DNA of 46,068 nt from Candidatus Poribacteria bacterium (GCA_022394775.1 JAGFCB010000171.1:1-46068), one strand, 5' to 3'. Shown: positions 7,657 through 16,557, counted from the stretch's first letter. The notes: generated from the sequence alone by a model not told the origin. Translations and numbers: made by a program.

Positions 7657-10059
7657 ATGAACAACGAACAGGCAAATATAAATGCGTCCACTGTTGATGT
7701 GGATGAAGAAAAACACGCAGCTGAGGGATCAGCTGAGGTGAATCAGGAAGTAGTGAGTGAAACAGAGGCTCCAGAAGCTGCAGAAGCTGCAGAAGCTGCT
7801 TCAGCAACAGACGCAGATGTTGAGGAGCAAGAAGAAGTCACGAGTAGCGAAGTGGAAGTAACTGCTGACGATACGGATCCTGAGCAAGTTGATGAGACTA
7901 ATCCGGAAGAAACAGTAGAAACGGCTGCTAACGATGCTGATTCCGAAGAAGCGGCGGCACCTACCGATGAGACCGCACCTGAAGAGCCGACAGAAGTTGT
8001 TGCTGAAGCTGATGCTGAAGAAGCGGCGGCACCTACTGATGAGACCGCACCTGAGGAAACTGTCGATGCGACGGATGAGCTTTCGGAGGCAATGAGTCCG
8101 GAATCTCTTGAGGAGGCGTATGATAATTCGATAAAGGCATTTACAGACGGAGAAATTGTTAAAGGAGTTGTCGTAGATGTCAATCGTGATGAGGTGATGA
8201 TTGATATCGGCTTTAAGTCGGAAGGCTATATTCCAGCATCGGAATTCGAGCCTGGGCAAGACGGTTTGCTTTCAGTACAAGCTGGCGATGAAATTGATGT
8301 CTATATCGTGCGGCGTGAAGACGCCGAAGGACAAATAGTCCTTTCGAAGAAGATAGCCGATCAAACACTCATTTGGGACGAGATCGCAACTGCTCATGAG
8401 TCTGGGGCTCCTGTGCAGGGGCGTATTACTGAACGGATTAAAGGTGGACTACGGGTGAGTGTCGGATCCCTCCGAGGCTTTTTACCCGCTTCACAAGTGG
8501 AGTTGCGTCCTATCCAGAACCTTGAGCAGTATGTAGGGCAAACGCTTGATATGAAGGTTATCAGCTTGAGCAAGCGGCGGCATAACATTGTGCTATCTCG
8601 CCGGGCTTGGTTGGAAGCGGAGCTTGTCCAAAAACGATCAGAAATTCTCAACACGCTTGAAGTGGGTCAGCATATCACTGGGGTGGTAAAAAATATTACC
8701 GCTTTTGGCGCGTTTGTTGATCTCGGTGGTGTTGATGGTTTACTCCATAAGACAGATATGGCATGGAAACGTATCCATCATCCATCTGAAGTTGTCTCCG
8801 TAGGTGATGAGGTTGAAGTTCAGGTTATTGGTATCGGTCAAGAGAACGAGAAAATCTCTTTGGGCTTGAAACAGATGACTCCGGATCCGTGGGCGGATAT
8901 TGAGGGTAAATACCCAGTCGGTTCAACGGTTCATGGGGTTGTTGTCAACATTGTCAACTACGGCGCATTCTTACAATTGGAAGAGGGCGTTGAAGGTCTG
9001 ATTCATGTCTCTGAGATGGCATGGACACGCCGCAATGTCGCGCCTTCTCGCATCGTTAATAAAGGTGATGATATTGAGGCTGTTGTGCTTGAAATCTCAA
9101 GGGAAGATAAACGCATTTCACTTGGGCTGAAGCAGCTACAACGGAATCCTTGGGAACTCTTAGAGCAGAGATCACCTGTCGGGACCAAGATCACGGGGCG
9201 TATCCGCAACTTGACCAGTTTTGGTGCGTTTGTTGAAATTGAACCCGGAATTGATGGGTTAATTCATACTTCTGATCTCTCGTGGACGAAACGCGGTGCA
9301 GCTGCTAATGATGCACTTAAGGAAGGCAGCGAGATTGAGGTCGTTGTCCTACAGATTGATGCGTCTGAACGGCGCGTCTCATTAGGGCTCAAACAGACAC
9401 AGCCTGATCCGTGGCAAGAAGTTCCCGAGAAATATAAGGTTGGCTCTGTTGTACGTGGTACAGTCGTCAATCTCACAAGTTTTGGGGCGTTTACTAAACT
9501 CGAAGAAGGCATTGAGGGCTTAATCCATATTTCTGAACTTTCTGAACGGCGGATTGAAAAGCCGGAGGAGGTTGTCTCTGTAGGGGACGAGTTGGACCTG
9601 AAGGTGATCAACCTGTCGCCAAAAGATCGGCGTATCGGACTGAGTTTGAAGGCGCTTCTTGCTGAGCAAGAACGCGCTGCGGCACCTGAGGAAGAAGAAC
9701 AGCCGCCCAAAGAACGTTCTGAGCGTCCATCTCGCTCACGGCGAGAACGGGAGCCGCGACGACAGATGCAGACAGAAGAGACTGTCACCACGTTGGGTGC
9801 TTTGCTCAAAGAGGAAATGGGTAAGTCAAACGCTGAAAGCTCTGAGAGCGTTGAAAGCGTTGAGGTGGTCGAAGATGCCGAGAACGTTGAGAGTTCTGAG
9901 AGCGTTGAAAGCGTTGAGATTGTCGAAGATGTTGAGAGCGTTGAAAGTACCGAAGAATCCGAGGTGGTTGCAGACACTGAAGTCGCTGAAGCTGCCGAAG
10001 AATCCGAAGATGCTGCAGACGCTGAAGCTGCTGAGAATACGGAAAACGCTGAGAATTAG
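7657..10059 (+). CDS. rpsA: Ribosomal protein S1 / six-domain S1 RNA-binding protein with acidic tails
   Basis: 800 residues. Six S1 OB-fold repeats occupy about 165-235, 251-320, 336-410, 422-495, 508-580 and 594-665, the number found in full-length bacterial S1. The last four carry the typical FGAF/YGAF and GLIH(V/T/I)SE motifs. S1 binds mRNA on the 30S subunit. Unusual additions are an N-terminal acidic Ala/Glu/Thr-rich extension of about 150 residues with an internal repeat, a basic Arg-rich patch near 690-705 and an acidic C-terminal tail with two 18-residue repeats coded by 54-bp DNA units (9838-9891, 9892-9945). The total is well above the roughly 560 residues of E. coli S1. The start at 7657 is the only ATG near the promoter; the ribosome site is weak. 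A terminator overlaps the stop codon. Confidence 0.9.
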   Translation: MNNEQANINASTVDVDEEKHAAEGSAEVNQEVVSETEAPEAAEAAEAASATDADVEEQEEVTSSEVEVTADDTDPEQVDETNPEETVETAANDADSEEAAAPTDETAPEEPTEVVAEADAEEAAAPTDETAPEETVDATDELSEAMSPESLEEAYDNSIKAFTDGEIVKGVVVDVNRDEVMIDIGFKSEGYIPASEFEPGQDGLLSVQAGDEIDVYIVRREDAEGQIVLSKKIADQTLIWDEIATAHESGAPVQGRITERIKGGLRVSVGSLRGFLPASQVELRPIQNLEQYVGQTLDMKVISLSKRRHNIVLSRRAWLEAELVQKRSEILNTLEVGQHITGVVKNITAFGAFVDLGGVDGLLHKTDMAWKRIHHPSEVVSVGDEVEVQVIGIGQENEKISLGLKQMTPDPWADIEGKYPVGSTVHGVVVNIVNYGAFLQLEEGVEGLIHVSEMAWTRRNVAPSRIVNKGDDIEAVVLEISREDKRISLGLKQLQRNPWELLEQRSPVGTKITGRIRNLTSFGAFVEIEPGIDGLIHTSDLSWTKRGAAANDALKEGSEIEVVVLQIDASERRVSLGLKQTQPDPWQEVPEKYKVGSVVRGTVVNLTSFGAFTKLEEGIEGLIHISELSERRIEKPEEVVSVGDELDLKVINLSPKDRRIGLSLKALLAEQERAAAPEEEEQPPKERSERPSRSRREREPRRQMQTEETVTTLGALLKEEMGKSNAESSESVESVEVVEDAENVESSESVESVEIVEDVESVESTEESEVVADTEVAEAAEESEDAADAEAAENTENAEN
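9838..9945 (+). repeat. 54-bp tandem repeat within rpsA
   Basis: Two adjacent 54-bp units (9838-9891 and 9892-9945) encode 18-residue Ser/Glu/Val blocks starting S-S-E-S-V-E-S-V-E. They differ at a few positions only, consistent with recent slippage or duplication. Confidence 0.85.
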
Positions 10060-10072
10060 TGTTTTCCGTGTT
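10039..10072 (+). terminator. Terminator overlapping the rpsA stop codon
   Basis: ACGGAAAAC (10039-10047) pairs with GTTTTCCGT (10061-10069), with two more inner pairs. The stop codon TAG (10057-10059) lies in the loop side and T-rich sequence follows. Confidence 0.55.
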
Positions 10073-10201
10073 TTCGTCTCAGATCTATGCTTTTGGAGTG
10101 GAAAATGAATACGAAACGAATGCCTGCTACAGCGTATATCTCCGCTGAAAATGTAGGGTAGGTTTTTGTTTGCTTCCATTTTTATTTTTTCAAAACTATG
10201 C

Positions 10202-10223
10202 GGGTGGGTACATGTACCCACCC
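10202..10223. repeat. 22-bp perfect palindrome
   Basis: GGGTGGGTACA followed directly by its exact reverse complement. There is no T run after it on the plus strand, so it is not a standard terminator. It could be a protein-binding site or a remnant of a repeat element. Confidence 0.6.
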
Positions 10224-10244
10224 ATTGTCTCTTAGACAAAAGAC

Positions 10245-10336
10245 CAGGACTTACGCATTTTTCCATGATAATTACGTGTTACCCCCTGCAGACGGGGTTT
10301 TAAACCCCGCCTGCGAGGAGGTCTGCGTAAGTCCTG
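10245..10336. mobile_element. MITE-like element, copy 1 (92 bp, 13-bp TIRs, 5-bp TSD)
   Basis: Perfect 13-bp terminal inverted repeats: CAGGACTTACGCA (10245-10257) and its complement (10324-10336). The element is flanked by the direct repeat AAGAC (10240-10244 and 10337-10341). The interior has a second hairpin (10288-10314) around GGGGTTTTAAACCCC. There is no coding capacity. It sits just upstream of metK. A second copy with the same ends is at 21461-21575. Confidence 0.85.
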
Positions 10337-10410
10337 AAGACTTGACAACCACAAAGACGGTGCCTAACAAAATAGAACAGAAATAGATATGTAGAGTAGG
10401 AGAGGTGGAA

Positions 10411-11535
10411 TTGAGCAAGAATTTTCTATTTACATCCGAATCTGTCACTGAAGGACATCCGGACAAAATTGCGGACCAAATCTCGGATGCGGTCCTTGAT
10501 ACCATATTCACGACAGACCCAATGGGCAGAGTTGCTTGTGAAACCTTGGTTACGACTGGGCTTGCTGTTATCACTGGGGAGATCACTACTACGGCAAATT
10601 ATGATGCGCAACAGATTGCCCGAAGAGTGCTTGCCAATATCGGGTACACTGATATTGAATACGGTTTTGATGCTGAGCGGAGTGCTGTATTGAGTATTAT
10701 TGATAAGCAGTCTCCGGATATTGCTATGGGTGTAAACCCGGGCGGGGCTGGAGATCAGGGGTTGATGTTTGGATATGCGTGCACCGAAACCCCAGAATTG
10801 ATGCCAATGCCGATTACCCTTGCGCATCAATTAACACGGCAGTTGGCTAAGGTGCGTAAAGATGGTACCCTCCGTTTTATCCGACCGGATGGAAAATCTC
10901 AGGTAACCGTCGAGTATGTTGACGACAAACCCAAAGCGGTGACCACAGTTGTTATCTCTTCACAACATGACCCTGATGTTGAAGATACTGAATTGCGGGA
11001 AGCGATTATTGAAGAGGTCATCAAAAAAATCATCCCTGAAAATCTCCAATGTCCAGACATTAAATATCATATCAACCCGACCGGGCGTTTTGTAACGGGT
11101 GGACCACAAGGGGATGCTGGGCTAACAGGTCGAAAGATTATTGTTGATACCTATGGCGGTATGGGGCGGCATGGAGGCGGCGCGCTTTCAGGAAAAGACC
11201 CAACCAAAGTAGACAGGAGTGCCACTTATGCGGCAAGACACGTTGCTAAAAATCTCGTTGCTGCTGGACTCGCAGAGCGGTGTGAAATTCAAATCTCCTA
11301 TGCGATTGGCAGAAGAGATCCTATTTCTGTTATGGTGGATACGTTTGGTACCGGTGATGATGAGGCACTCATGGCGCTTGTCAATACGCACTTTGATTTA
11401 ACCCCTGCGGGTATAATTGAACGCTTGAAATTACGCCAGCCTATCTATCAGAATACTGCCGCGTATGGGCATTTTGGGCGCGAAGAACCCGGTTTTACTT
11501 GGGAAGAGACCGATTACATAGAAAAACTCCGGTAG
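10411..11535 (+). CDS. metK: S-adenosylmethionine synthetase
   Basis: About 374 residues, close to the usual 380-400. It makes S-adenosylmethionine from methionine and ATP in the cytoplasm. Family motifs are all present: [21 protein letters not shown] at the N-terminus (ATP/Mg site), [12 protein letters not shown], and [34 protein letters not shown] chose the TTG at 10411 because AGGAGAGG (10398-10405) is correctly spaced and the protein then begins [11 protein letters not shown] like other MetK proteins; a GTG at 10405 would overlap the ribosome site. ahcY starts 41 bp downstream, so the two are likely co-transcribed. The MITE-like element upstream lies in the promoter region. Confidence 0.97.
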   Translation: MSKNFLFTSESVTEGHPDKIADQISDAVLDTIFTTDPMGRVACETLVTTGLAVITGEITTTANYDAQQIARRVLANIGYTDIEYGFDAERSAVLSIIDKQSPDIAMGVNPGGAGDQGLMFGYACTETPELMPMPITLAHQLTRQLAKVRKDGTLRFIRPDGKSQVTVEYVDDKPKAVTTVVISSQHDPDVEDTELREAIIEEVIKKIIPENLQCPDIKYHINPTGRFVTGGPQGDAGLTGRKIIVDTYGGMGRHGGGALSGKDPTKVDRSATYAARHVAKNLVAAGLAERCEIQISYAIGRRDPISVMVDTFGTGDDEALMALVNTHFDLTPAGIIERLKLRQPIYQNTAAYGHFGREEPGFTWEETDYIEKLR

Positions 11536-11576
11536 ATTGAACGTATTCGAGAATACCAGTTAAGAAAAGGAAATTA

Positions 11577-12839
11577 ATGAACTACGATATTAAAACAACA
11601 GAACTCGCACCAAATGGCAAACAACGTATTGATTGGGCGAACCGGTTCATGCCTGTTTTAGATTCTATCCGTGTGCGATTCCAAAATGAACGACCTTTAG
11701 AAGGGTTACGGGTCGCTGCATGTCTGCATGTCACAACTGAAACGGCGAACTTGATGAAAACACTGAAAGCAGGGGGGGCTGAAGCCGTTGTCTGTGCATC
11801 GAACCCACTCAGTACGCAGGACGATGTCGCTGCATCTCTCGTTGTTGACGAAGAGATCGGTGTTTTTGCTATTAACGGCGAAGATACAGAAACCTATTAC
11901 AAACACATTGATGCGACGCTTGATTTACAACCGGCTATTACTATGGATGATGGTGCTGACCTTGTTTCGAGACTGCATTCTGAAGAGACAAATCCGGCTT
12001 TGGTTGAGCAAGTCGTTGCTGGGACGGAAGAGACAACGACAGGTGTTATTCGCCTCAAAAGCATGGCAAGTGAAGGCGTGCTGAAATACCCGATTATCGC
12101 TGTAAATGACGCACAGACGAAGCATTTTTTTGATAACCGGTACGGGACTGGGCAAAGCACACTGGACGGTATTATTAGGGCGACTAACCTGTTGATTGCT
12201 GGAACAACGGTTGTCGTCGCTGGTTATGGATGGTGCGGCAGAGGTGTTGCAAGTCGGGCACGCGGTTTAGGCGCGAACGTTATCGTAACCGAGGTTACTG
12301 CCTTAAAAGCATTAGAAGCAGTGATGGATGGATTCCGAGTGATGCCGATGCAGAACGCAGTTCAGGAAGCGGATCTCGTTATAACGCTGACAGGTGATAT
12401 TCATGTCTTGCGTAAGGAACATTTTGAGGCGATGAAGGACGGCGCGATTATTGCGAATTCTGGTCATTTCAACGTCGAGATTGATATTCCTGCGCTTGAG
12501 GAATTGAGTGTTGATACAGGGAATGCACGTCCCTATGTAGACGTATATACCCTTGAAGATGGAAAAAAACTCTATCTTGTCGGTGAAGGTAGGTTGGTGA
12601 ACCTTGCTGCTGCCGAAGGGCATCCAGCGAGTGTTATGGATATGAGTTTTGCCAATCAGGCACTCTCTCTTGAATATATCGCGAAAAATAGTGAGCAGCT
12701 TGAGAATCGGGTGTATGATGTACCTCAGTCCATTGACGAGACTGTGGCGCAGCTAAAGTTGGAAGCGTTCGGTGTCGAAATCGACACACTCACCGCAGAG
12801 CAAGAGAAATATCTCAACTCGTGGGAGATGGGAACGTAA
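11577..12839 (+). CDS. ahcY: Adenosylhomocysteinase
   Basis: 420 residues. It splits S-adenosylhomocysteine to adenosine and homocysteine using bound NAD. I see the substrate-binding N-terminus ([30 protein letters not shown]), the [24 protein letters not shown] segment, the Rossmann NAD motif [11 protein letters not shown], and NSGHFN-EID. It lacks the roughly 40-residue insertion found in many proteobacterial and eukaryotic enzymes, so it is the shorter archaeal/thermophile-like form. It follows metK (AAAAGG ribosome site at 11565-11570) and precedes a small membrane protein and a PfkB kinase. Confidence 0.97.
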   Translation: MNYDIKTTELAPNGKQRIDWANRFMPVLDSIRVRFQNERPLEGLRVAACLHVTTETANLMKTLKAGGAEAVVCASNPLSTQDDVAASLVVDEEIGVFAINGEDTETYYKHIDATLDLQPAITMDDGADLVSRLHSEETNPALVEQVVAGTEETTTGVIRLKSMASEGVLKYPIIAVNDAQTKHFFDNRYGTGQSTLDGIIRATNLLIAGTTVVVAGYGWCGRGVASRARGLGANVIVTEVTALKALEAVMDGFRVMPMQNAVQEADLVITLTGDIHVLRKEHFEAMKDGAIIANSGHFNVEIDIPALEELSVDTGNARPYVDVYTLEDGKKLYLVGEGRLVNLAAAEGHPASVMDMSFANQALSLEYIAKNSEQLENRVYDVPQSIDETVAQLKLEAFGVEIDTLTAEQEKYLNSWEMGT

Positions 12840-12904
12840 CGCCGTTTTTTCTTTCAACTATTCCTTAGGCTGTTTTGAGTGTTGCCTGTTTGTGAGGAAT
12901 GCTT

Positions 12905-13135
12905 ATGAAGAAATCAGAAATTTTGGAAGGTGTGATAATACTTCTGTCGGCAGTGTTATTGTTACTGATCTGGGCAGCATCTTCTCAGGCAATACTATTC
13001 CCACCGACGTTGGTAAGAGTGCTGAGTTTTTTGCAGTATCCATTGGTCATCGTACTCAGTGTGATTTTCATTCGTCGGCTGCGGCGGGTTATCCGTGCGT
13101 TTCGGGAAAACAAAAATAGACCTGGTCCTTTCTAA
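12905..13135 (+). CDS. Small two-helix membrane protein, function unknown
   Basis: 76 residues with two hydrophobic segments (about 10-30 and 38-55) separated by a short polar turn and followed by a basic tail (RRLRRVIRAFRENKNR). The ATG at 12905 has GAGGA at 12894-12898 with six-base spacing; an ATG at 12899 overlaps that site. It lies between ahcY and the kinase in the same direction. No named family recognised. Confidence 0.6.
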   Translation: MKKSEILEGVIILLSAVLLLLIWAASSQAILFPPTLVRVLSFLQYPLVIVLSVIFIRRLRRVIRAFRENKNRPGPF

Positions 13136-13187
13136 CCTTAAGCGAAATAGGGTTTGCACAATATATTTGGAAGATAGATTTTAGCGT

Positions 13188-14093
13188 ATGGGAATTTTAG
13201 TCGTTGGAACGGTTACTTTAGACACCGTAGAAACTCCAAGCAAACGGGTTGAGGATGTTCTTGGGGGTTCTGGTGTCTATGCGGCTGTCGCCGCAAGTTT
13301 CTTTGGGAATACTGTTCAACTTATCGGCGTTGTCGGTGCTGATTTTCCGCATGCGTACACGGATTTCCTTCAAACTCGCGACATTGATCTCCAAGGATTA
13401 GAACGAGTTGAAGATGGTAAATCGTTTCGATGGGGCGGTCGTTATACTGAGGACTTCAACGTCCGCGATACCCTCTTCACAGAATTGAATGTTATTGAGG
13501 AATTTCAACCCATTTTGCCTGAAACGTATAAAGATACCCCGTATATTTTCTTGGCGAATAACTCACCGGTGTTGCAGCTAAGTATCATTGAACAGGCAAC
13601 AAATCCCAAACTGATTGTCTGTGATACCATGGATTTTTGGATTAACGAGGAACGGGAGGCGTTGGAGACACTCTTAGCACGTGTGGATGTCCTCATTTTA
13701 AACGATAGTGAGGCACGACTATTGACCGGTGACTCCAATTTGGTACGCGCAGCAGAGAAGATTTTGCGCTACGGTCCAGGGCGGGTTATCGTCAAAAAAG
13801 GTGAGCACGGTGCCATAAGTATCACCGAATCATCGTACTTCAATGCGCTAGCGTATCCCCTCACGCAAGTAACCGACCCGACAGGTGCCGGCGATAGTTT
13901 TGCAGGCGGAATGATGGGTTACCTTGCCTCTGTTGGAGATACATCAGAGGAGACGATACGTAGTGCTATGGTGTATGGAGCGGTTGTCGCCTCTTTTAAC
14001 ATTGAAGATTTTAGCGTCGAGCGACAAAAGCGTGTAGCGTTTTCCGAGATTTTGTCTCGGTATCAAAAACTTCAAGATGCCGCCCGTTTTTAG
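13188..14093 (+). CDS. PfkB-family carbohydrate/nucleoside kinase, possible adenosine kinase
   Basis: 301 residues of the ribokinase/PfkB fold. The N-terminal GGSGVYAAVAASFFG motif and the C-terminal signature DPTGAGDSFAGGMMG with the catalytic Asp are intact. PfkB enzymes phosphorylate sugars or nucleosides with ATP. Its position after metK and ahcY suggests it could phosphorylate the adenosine released by AhcY, an inference from context only. No clear ribosome site. Its stop interlocks with that of the convergent lpdA gene (TTAG at 14090-14093). Confidence 0.85.
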   Translation: MGILVVGTVTLDTVETPSKRVEDVLGGSGVYAAVAASFFGNTVQLIGVVGADFPHAYTDFLQTRDIDLQGLERVEDGKSFRWGGRYTEDFNVRDTLFTELNVIEEFQPILPETYKDTPYIFLANNSPVLQLSIIEQATNPKLIVCDTMDFWINEEREALETLLARVDVLILNDSEARLLTGDSNLVRAAEKILRYGPGRVIVKKGEHGAISITESSYFNALAYPLTQVTDPTGAGDSFAGGMMGYLASVGDTSEETIRSAMVYGAVVASFNIEDFSVERQKRVAFSEILSRYQKLQDAARF

Positions 14094-15478
14094 TGTAGGC
14101 TGTGAATTGCTCTATCGTACGCCGCTTCGGCAGATTCCATGACCATTTCTGAGAGGGTCGGATGGGCGTGAACGGTGTGTGCTATATCTGCAGCAGATGC
14201 TCCAAGACGCACCGCGACCGCGGCTTCATGGATAAGATTTGAAGCCTGTGCGCCGACGATATGAACGCCAAGGATATCCCCACTATCGGCATCAGAAACC
14301 GTTTTAACAAACCCATCCGTCTCACGTAATCCTAATGCTTTCCCGTTTGCAGCGTAAGGGAACCGTCCTACTTTCACTTCGTAACCTTCGTCCGTTGCCT
14401 CTTTTTCTGTCATGCCGACGTGTCCAATTTCTGGCAAAGTAAAAACACACCACGGGATCACTTGGTAATCCATCTCAGCATGGGTGCCGAGACAGTTTTG
14501 CGCTGCAACCTTTCCCTCTGCCGATGCGACGTGTGCTAACAGGTACCGACTGGCGACATCCCCAACGGCATAGATACCCGGAATATTCGTCTGCATCTGT
14601 GTATCCACGACAATTTTTCCGCCGTCTGTGCGAACGCCAACCTTTTCTAACCCCATGTTTTCAGTGTTGTAACGCCTTCCGATTGAGACCAGCATTTTTT
14701 CTGCCGTGATCTCTTCACCGGATTCAAGCACTGCCGTGACATCTGTGTCTGATTTTTTGACGTGCGTGAGTTTCGCACCTGTATGGATCGTGATACCTTT
14801 TCGCTTCATGAAGAGTTGGATGTGCCGGATGACTTGGACATCTTCAGTCGCTAAGATTGTGGGAAGAAGCTCCAATACAGTCACTTGGCAACCGAGTGCG
14901 TTGAAGATTGAGGCAAATTCGCATCCCGAAACGCCGCCTCCCACAATCAGCAGGCTTTCGGGGAGTTCTGTGAGATTGAGAATACCCGTTGTCGTCAAGA
15001 CTTGGGTCTCATCAATTTCAAAGACAGGTGGCTCTGCGGGTTCGGAACCTGTGGCAATAATAATATTTTTCGCATGCAGCTGCTCAGTCGTGCTGTCAGA
15101 TTTGCTGATGAGAATGGTGTCTCTATCAGTAAGTGTCGCTGTTCCGTTGAAGGTATCAACGCCGTTTGCTTTCAGCAGTTGTGCGATACCACCCGTTAGC
15201 TGCGCAATCACCGAGGTTTTGTGCGCCAATACTTGTGAGTAATCAATTGTTGCTTCACCGCTGATATGCACACCAAAGTCTGGAGCCTCCTGAACTTGTG
15301 TAGCGAGGTTAGCAACAGCAAAAAGCGTTTTCGTCGGGATACACCCTCGATTCAGGCAGGTACCACCCCACTCGCCTTTTTCTATGAGGCAGACGCTACC
15401 ACCGAGTTGTGCCGCTTTAATAGCGGCGACATATCCACCGGGTCCCCCGCCGATAATTCCGACATCATACGTAGACAT
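14090..15478 (-). CDS. lpdA: Dihydrolipoamide dehydrogenase
   Basis: 462 residues, a standard length. FAD/NAD-linked flavoprotein that reoxidises lipoamide in 2-oxoacid dehydrogenase or glycine cleavage complexes. The FAD motif GIIGGGPGGYVAA is at the start, the redox disulfide in GGTCLNRGCIPTK (Cys41, Cys46), the NAD motif LIVGGGVSGCEFA, and the C-terminal HAHPTLSE active-site base. The ATG at 15478 has AGGAG upstream and gives the usual MSTYDVGIIGGG start; an upstream ATG at 15517 has none. No E1, E2 or gcv genes are nearby, so its complex is unknown. Confidence 0.94.
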   Translation of the reverse strand: MSTYDVGIIGGGPGGYVAAIKAAQLGGSVCLIEKGEWGGTCLNRGCIPTKTLFAVANLATQVQEAPDFGVHISGEATIDYSQVLAHKTSVIAQLTGGIAQLLKANGVDTFNGTATLTDRDTILISKSDSTTEQLHAKNIIIATGSEPAEPPVFEIDETQVLTTTGILNLTELPESLLIVGGGVSGCEFASIFNALGCQVTVLELLPTILATEDVQVIRHIQLFMKRKGITIHTGAKLTHVKKSDTDVTAVLESGEEITAEKMLVSIGRRYNTENMGLEKVGVRTDGGKIVVDTQMQTNIPGIYAVGDVASRYLLAHVASAEGKVAAQNCLGTHAEMDYQVIPWCVFTLPEIGHVGMTEKEATDEGYEVKVGRFPYAANGKALGLRETDGFVKTVSDADSGDILGVHIVGAQASNLIHEAAVAVRLGASAADIAHTVHAHPTLSEMVMESAEAAYDRAIHSLH

Positions 15479-15571
15479 AAGAGCTCCTGTTGTGTGAGAT
15501 GAATTGAATTTTATCATGAACGCTAATGGGTGTCAAATTCAGAGCATTCAGTCTTGAGGCAGCGAGAAAAT

Positions 15572-15620
15572 AAAAAAGGCGATTGCGTACCAGCCTTCAC
15601 TACTGGCAGTTACAATCGCC
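15572..15620 (-). terminator. Terminator after the sigma factor gene
   Basis: GGCGATTG (15578-15585) pairs with CAATCGCC (15613-15620), with an inner CCAG/CTGG stem. On the minus strand it is followed by T6 (15577-15572). It lies 47 bp after the sigma factor stop. Confidence 0.75.
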
Positions 15621-15666
15621 GCTACGTTTGAATTGTAGTTATTTTCAAAGGTGCCTCCAAAAATAG

Positions 15667-16317
15667 TTAGTCCGCCAAACCGAGTCTTTGTGCTGCGCCT
15701 GTCAGTTTCAGCGTCACCTGTGTCACCAGTTGACTGACGCGAGATTCAGAGAGGTTCAACACTTCGGCAATCTCGCAATTTCGCTGATCCTTGCGAAGGC
15801 AGGCGAAAACTTCGCGTTCACGGGCGGTTAAGGTTTTCAGAAGTTTAGGCAAGGTAGCCGCTAAACTAATGTTTCGGACGAGTTCATCTGTAAAATCAGC
15901 GTAAGGGTCCGGAACCTCCGGCAACCCTCCGAGGACTCGCTTCACTTCAGCATCCGGATCGTTGGATGGATCCGGTGCGCCATCAAAACTACAGAGTTCC
16001 CGGTTACTGTGGGTGAGTTCTCTACTTTTTGCGTCCATCAAAGTTCCACAGATTCGTGGACGGATGAAGGTGCTGAAACTCGCGCCACTGCGATGTGTCG
16101 GGTTGAACCGAGGTCCTTTTTCGATGAGCACGATGACACCGATTTGCTGCAAATCCTCCTGGATATCAGGACGCTGCGGTGAAGCACGCGCGATACAGTT
16201 TGCACACCAGTTCACATCCGGTAGTAGCCGTTTTATCGTTTTATCATCAGGAGAGAAAATCCCGTGATGCTCATAACGCGGACATTTTATGCCTTTCAAC
16301 TGACATCTCAATTTCAT
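15667..16317 (-). CDS. Sigma-70-family factor with N-terminal four-cysteine motif
   Basis: 216 residues from ATG 16317 (236 if ATG 16377 is used, which has no ribosome site; GGGGGC precedes 16317). Residues about 48-100 match sigma region 2 (EDLQQIGVIVLIEKGPRFNP, then FSTFIRPRICGTLMDA) and the C-terminus matches region 4 (LTAREREVFACLR, a helix-turn-helix around CEIAEVLNLSESRVSQL). Region 3 is short or absent. Unusually the N-terminus carries C5-x6-C12 and C38-x2-C41, a zinc-ribbon-like spacing. It is probably an alternative sigma factor; it is a candidate client for the partner-switching proteins in this window, but this is inference. It has its own promoter and terminator. Confidence 0.8.
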   Translation of the reverse strand: MKLRCQLKGIKCPRYEHHGIFSPDDKTIKRLLPDVNWCANCIARASPQRPDIQEDLQQIGVIVLIEKGPRFNPTHRSGASFSTFIRPRICGTLMDAKSRELTHSNRELCSFDGAPDPSNDPDAEVKRVLGGLPEVPDPYADFTDELVRNISLAATLPKLLKTLTAREREVFACLRKDQRNCEIAEVLNLSESRVSQLVTQVTLKLTGAAQRLGLAD

Positions 16318-16415
16318 GAATTTGCCCCCATGAAAGCAAGTCGTTGACTTGTAATATGCTACTTCGATAGCAGACATTTGTCGTGCCGCTACCCAAAATC
16401 CGCTTGCTACTCTTT

Positions 16416-16444
16416 ATTGTACAATTTTTAAGGAGGAAAAACAA
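16416..16444 (-). promoter_or_regulatory. Promoter for the sigma factor gene
   Basis: Minus strand TTGTTT (16444-16439), 17-bp spacer, TACAAT (16421-16416), about 100 bp before ATG 16317. Confidence 0.45.
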
Positions 16445-16492
16445 GACAAAACTTCAAAATTCCATTTTAATTTTTTAAGCCTTATGCATCTT

Positions 16493-16549
16493 CTAAGGAC
16501 GCGCGTAAAGCCGGATCTCATCAATCATACCCATGAGGTGCCCTTTGGT
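16493..16549 (-). pseudogene. Remnant: C-terminal end of a LamG/concanavalin-like domain
   Basis: The minus strand reads TKGHLMGMIDEIRLYARP followed by a stop at 16493-16495. The pattern G-IDE-R-Y-R is the typical last strand of LamG/concanavalin-A-like domains. An in-frame stop lies immediately upstream, so only this tail remains. It sits in the gap between the sigma factor promoter and a lipoprotein gene, suggesting deletion of a larger surface-protein gene. Confidence 0.55.
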
Positions 16550-16557
16550 TCAATAAT

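Larger units (their letters stand above)
10060..10410. other. Intergenic region with a palindrome and a MITE-like element
   Basis: 350 bp between rpsA and metK. It carries a 22-bp perfect palindrome (10202-10223) and the inverted-repeat element at 10245-10336. No ORF of interest. Confidence 0.7.

Noticed and set aside
7743..8183. 146-codon Ser/Ala-rich minus-strand frame
   Set aside because: Antisense to the N-terminal acidic extension of rpsA.
9264..9977. 237-codon Ser-rich frame on the minus strand
   Set aside because: Antisense to the repetitive acidic C-terminus of rpsA; its composition simply mirrors the Glu/Ser codons.
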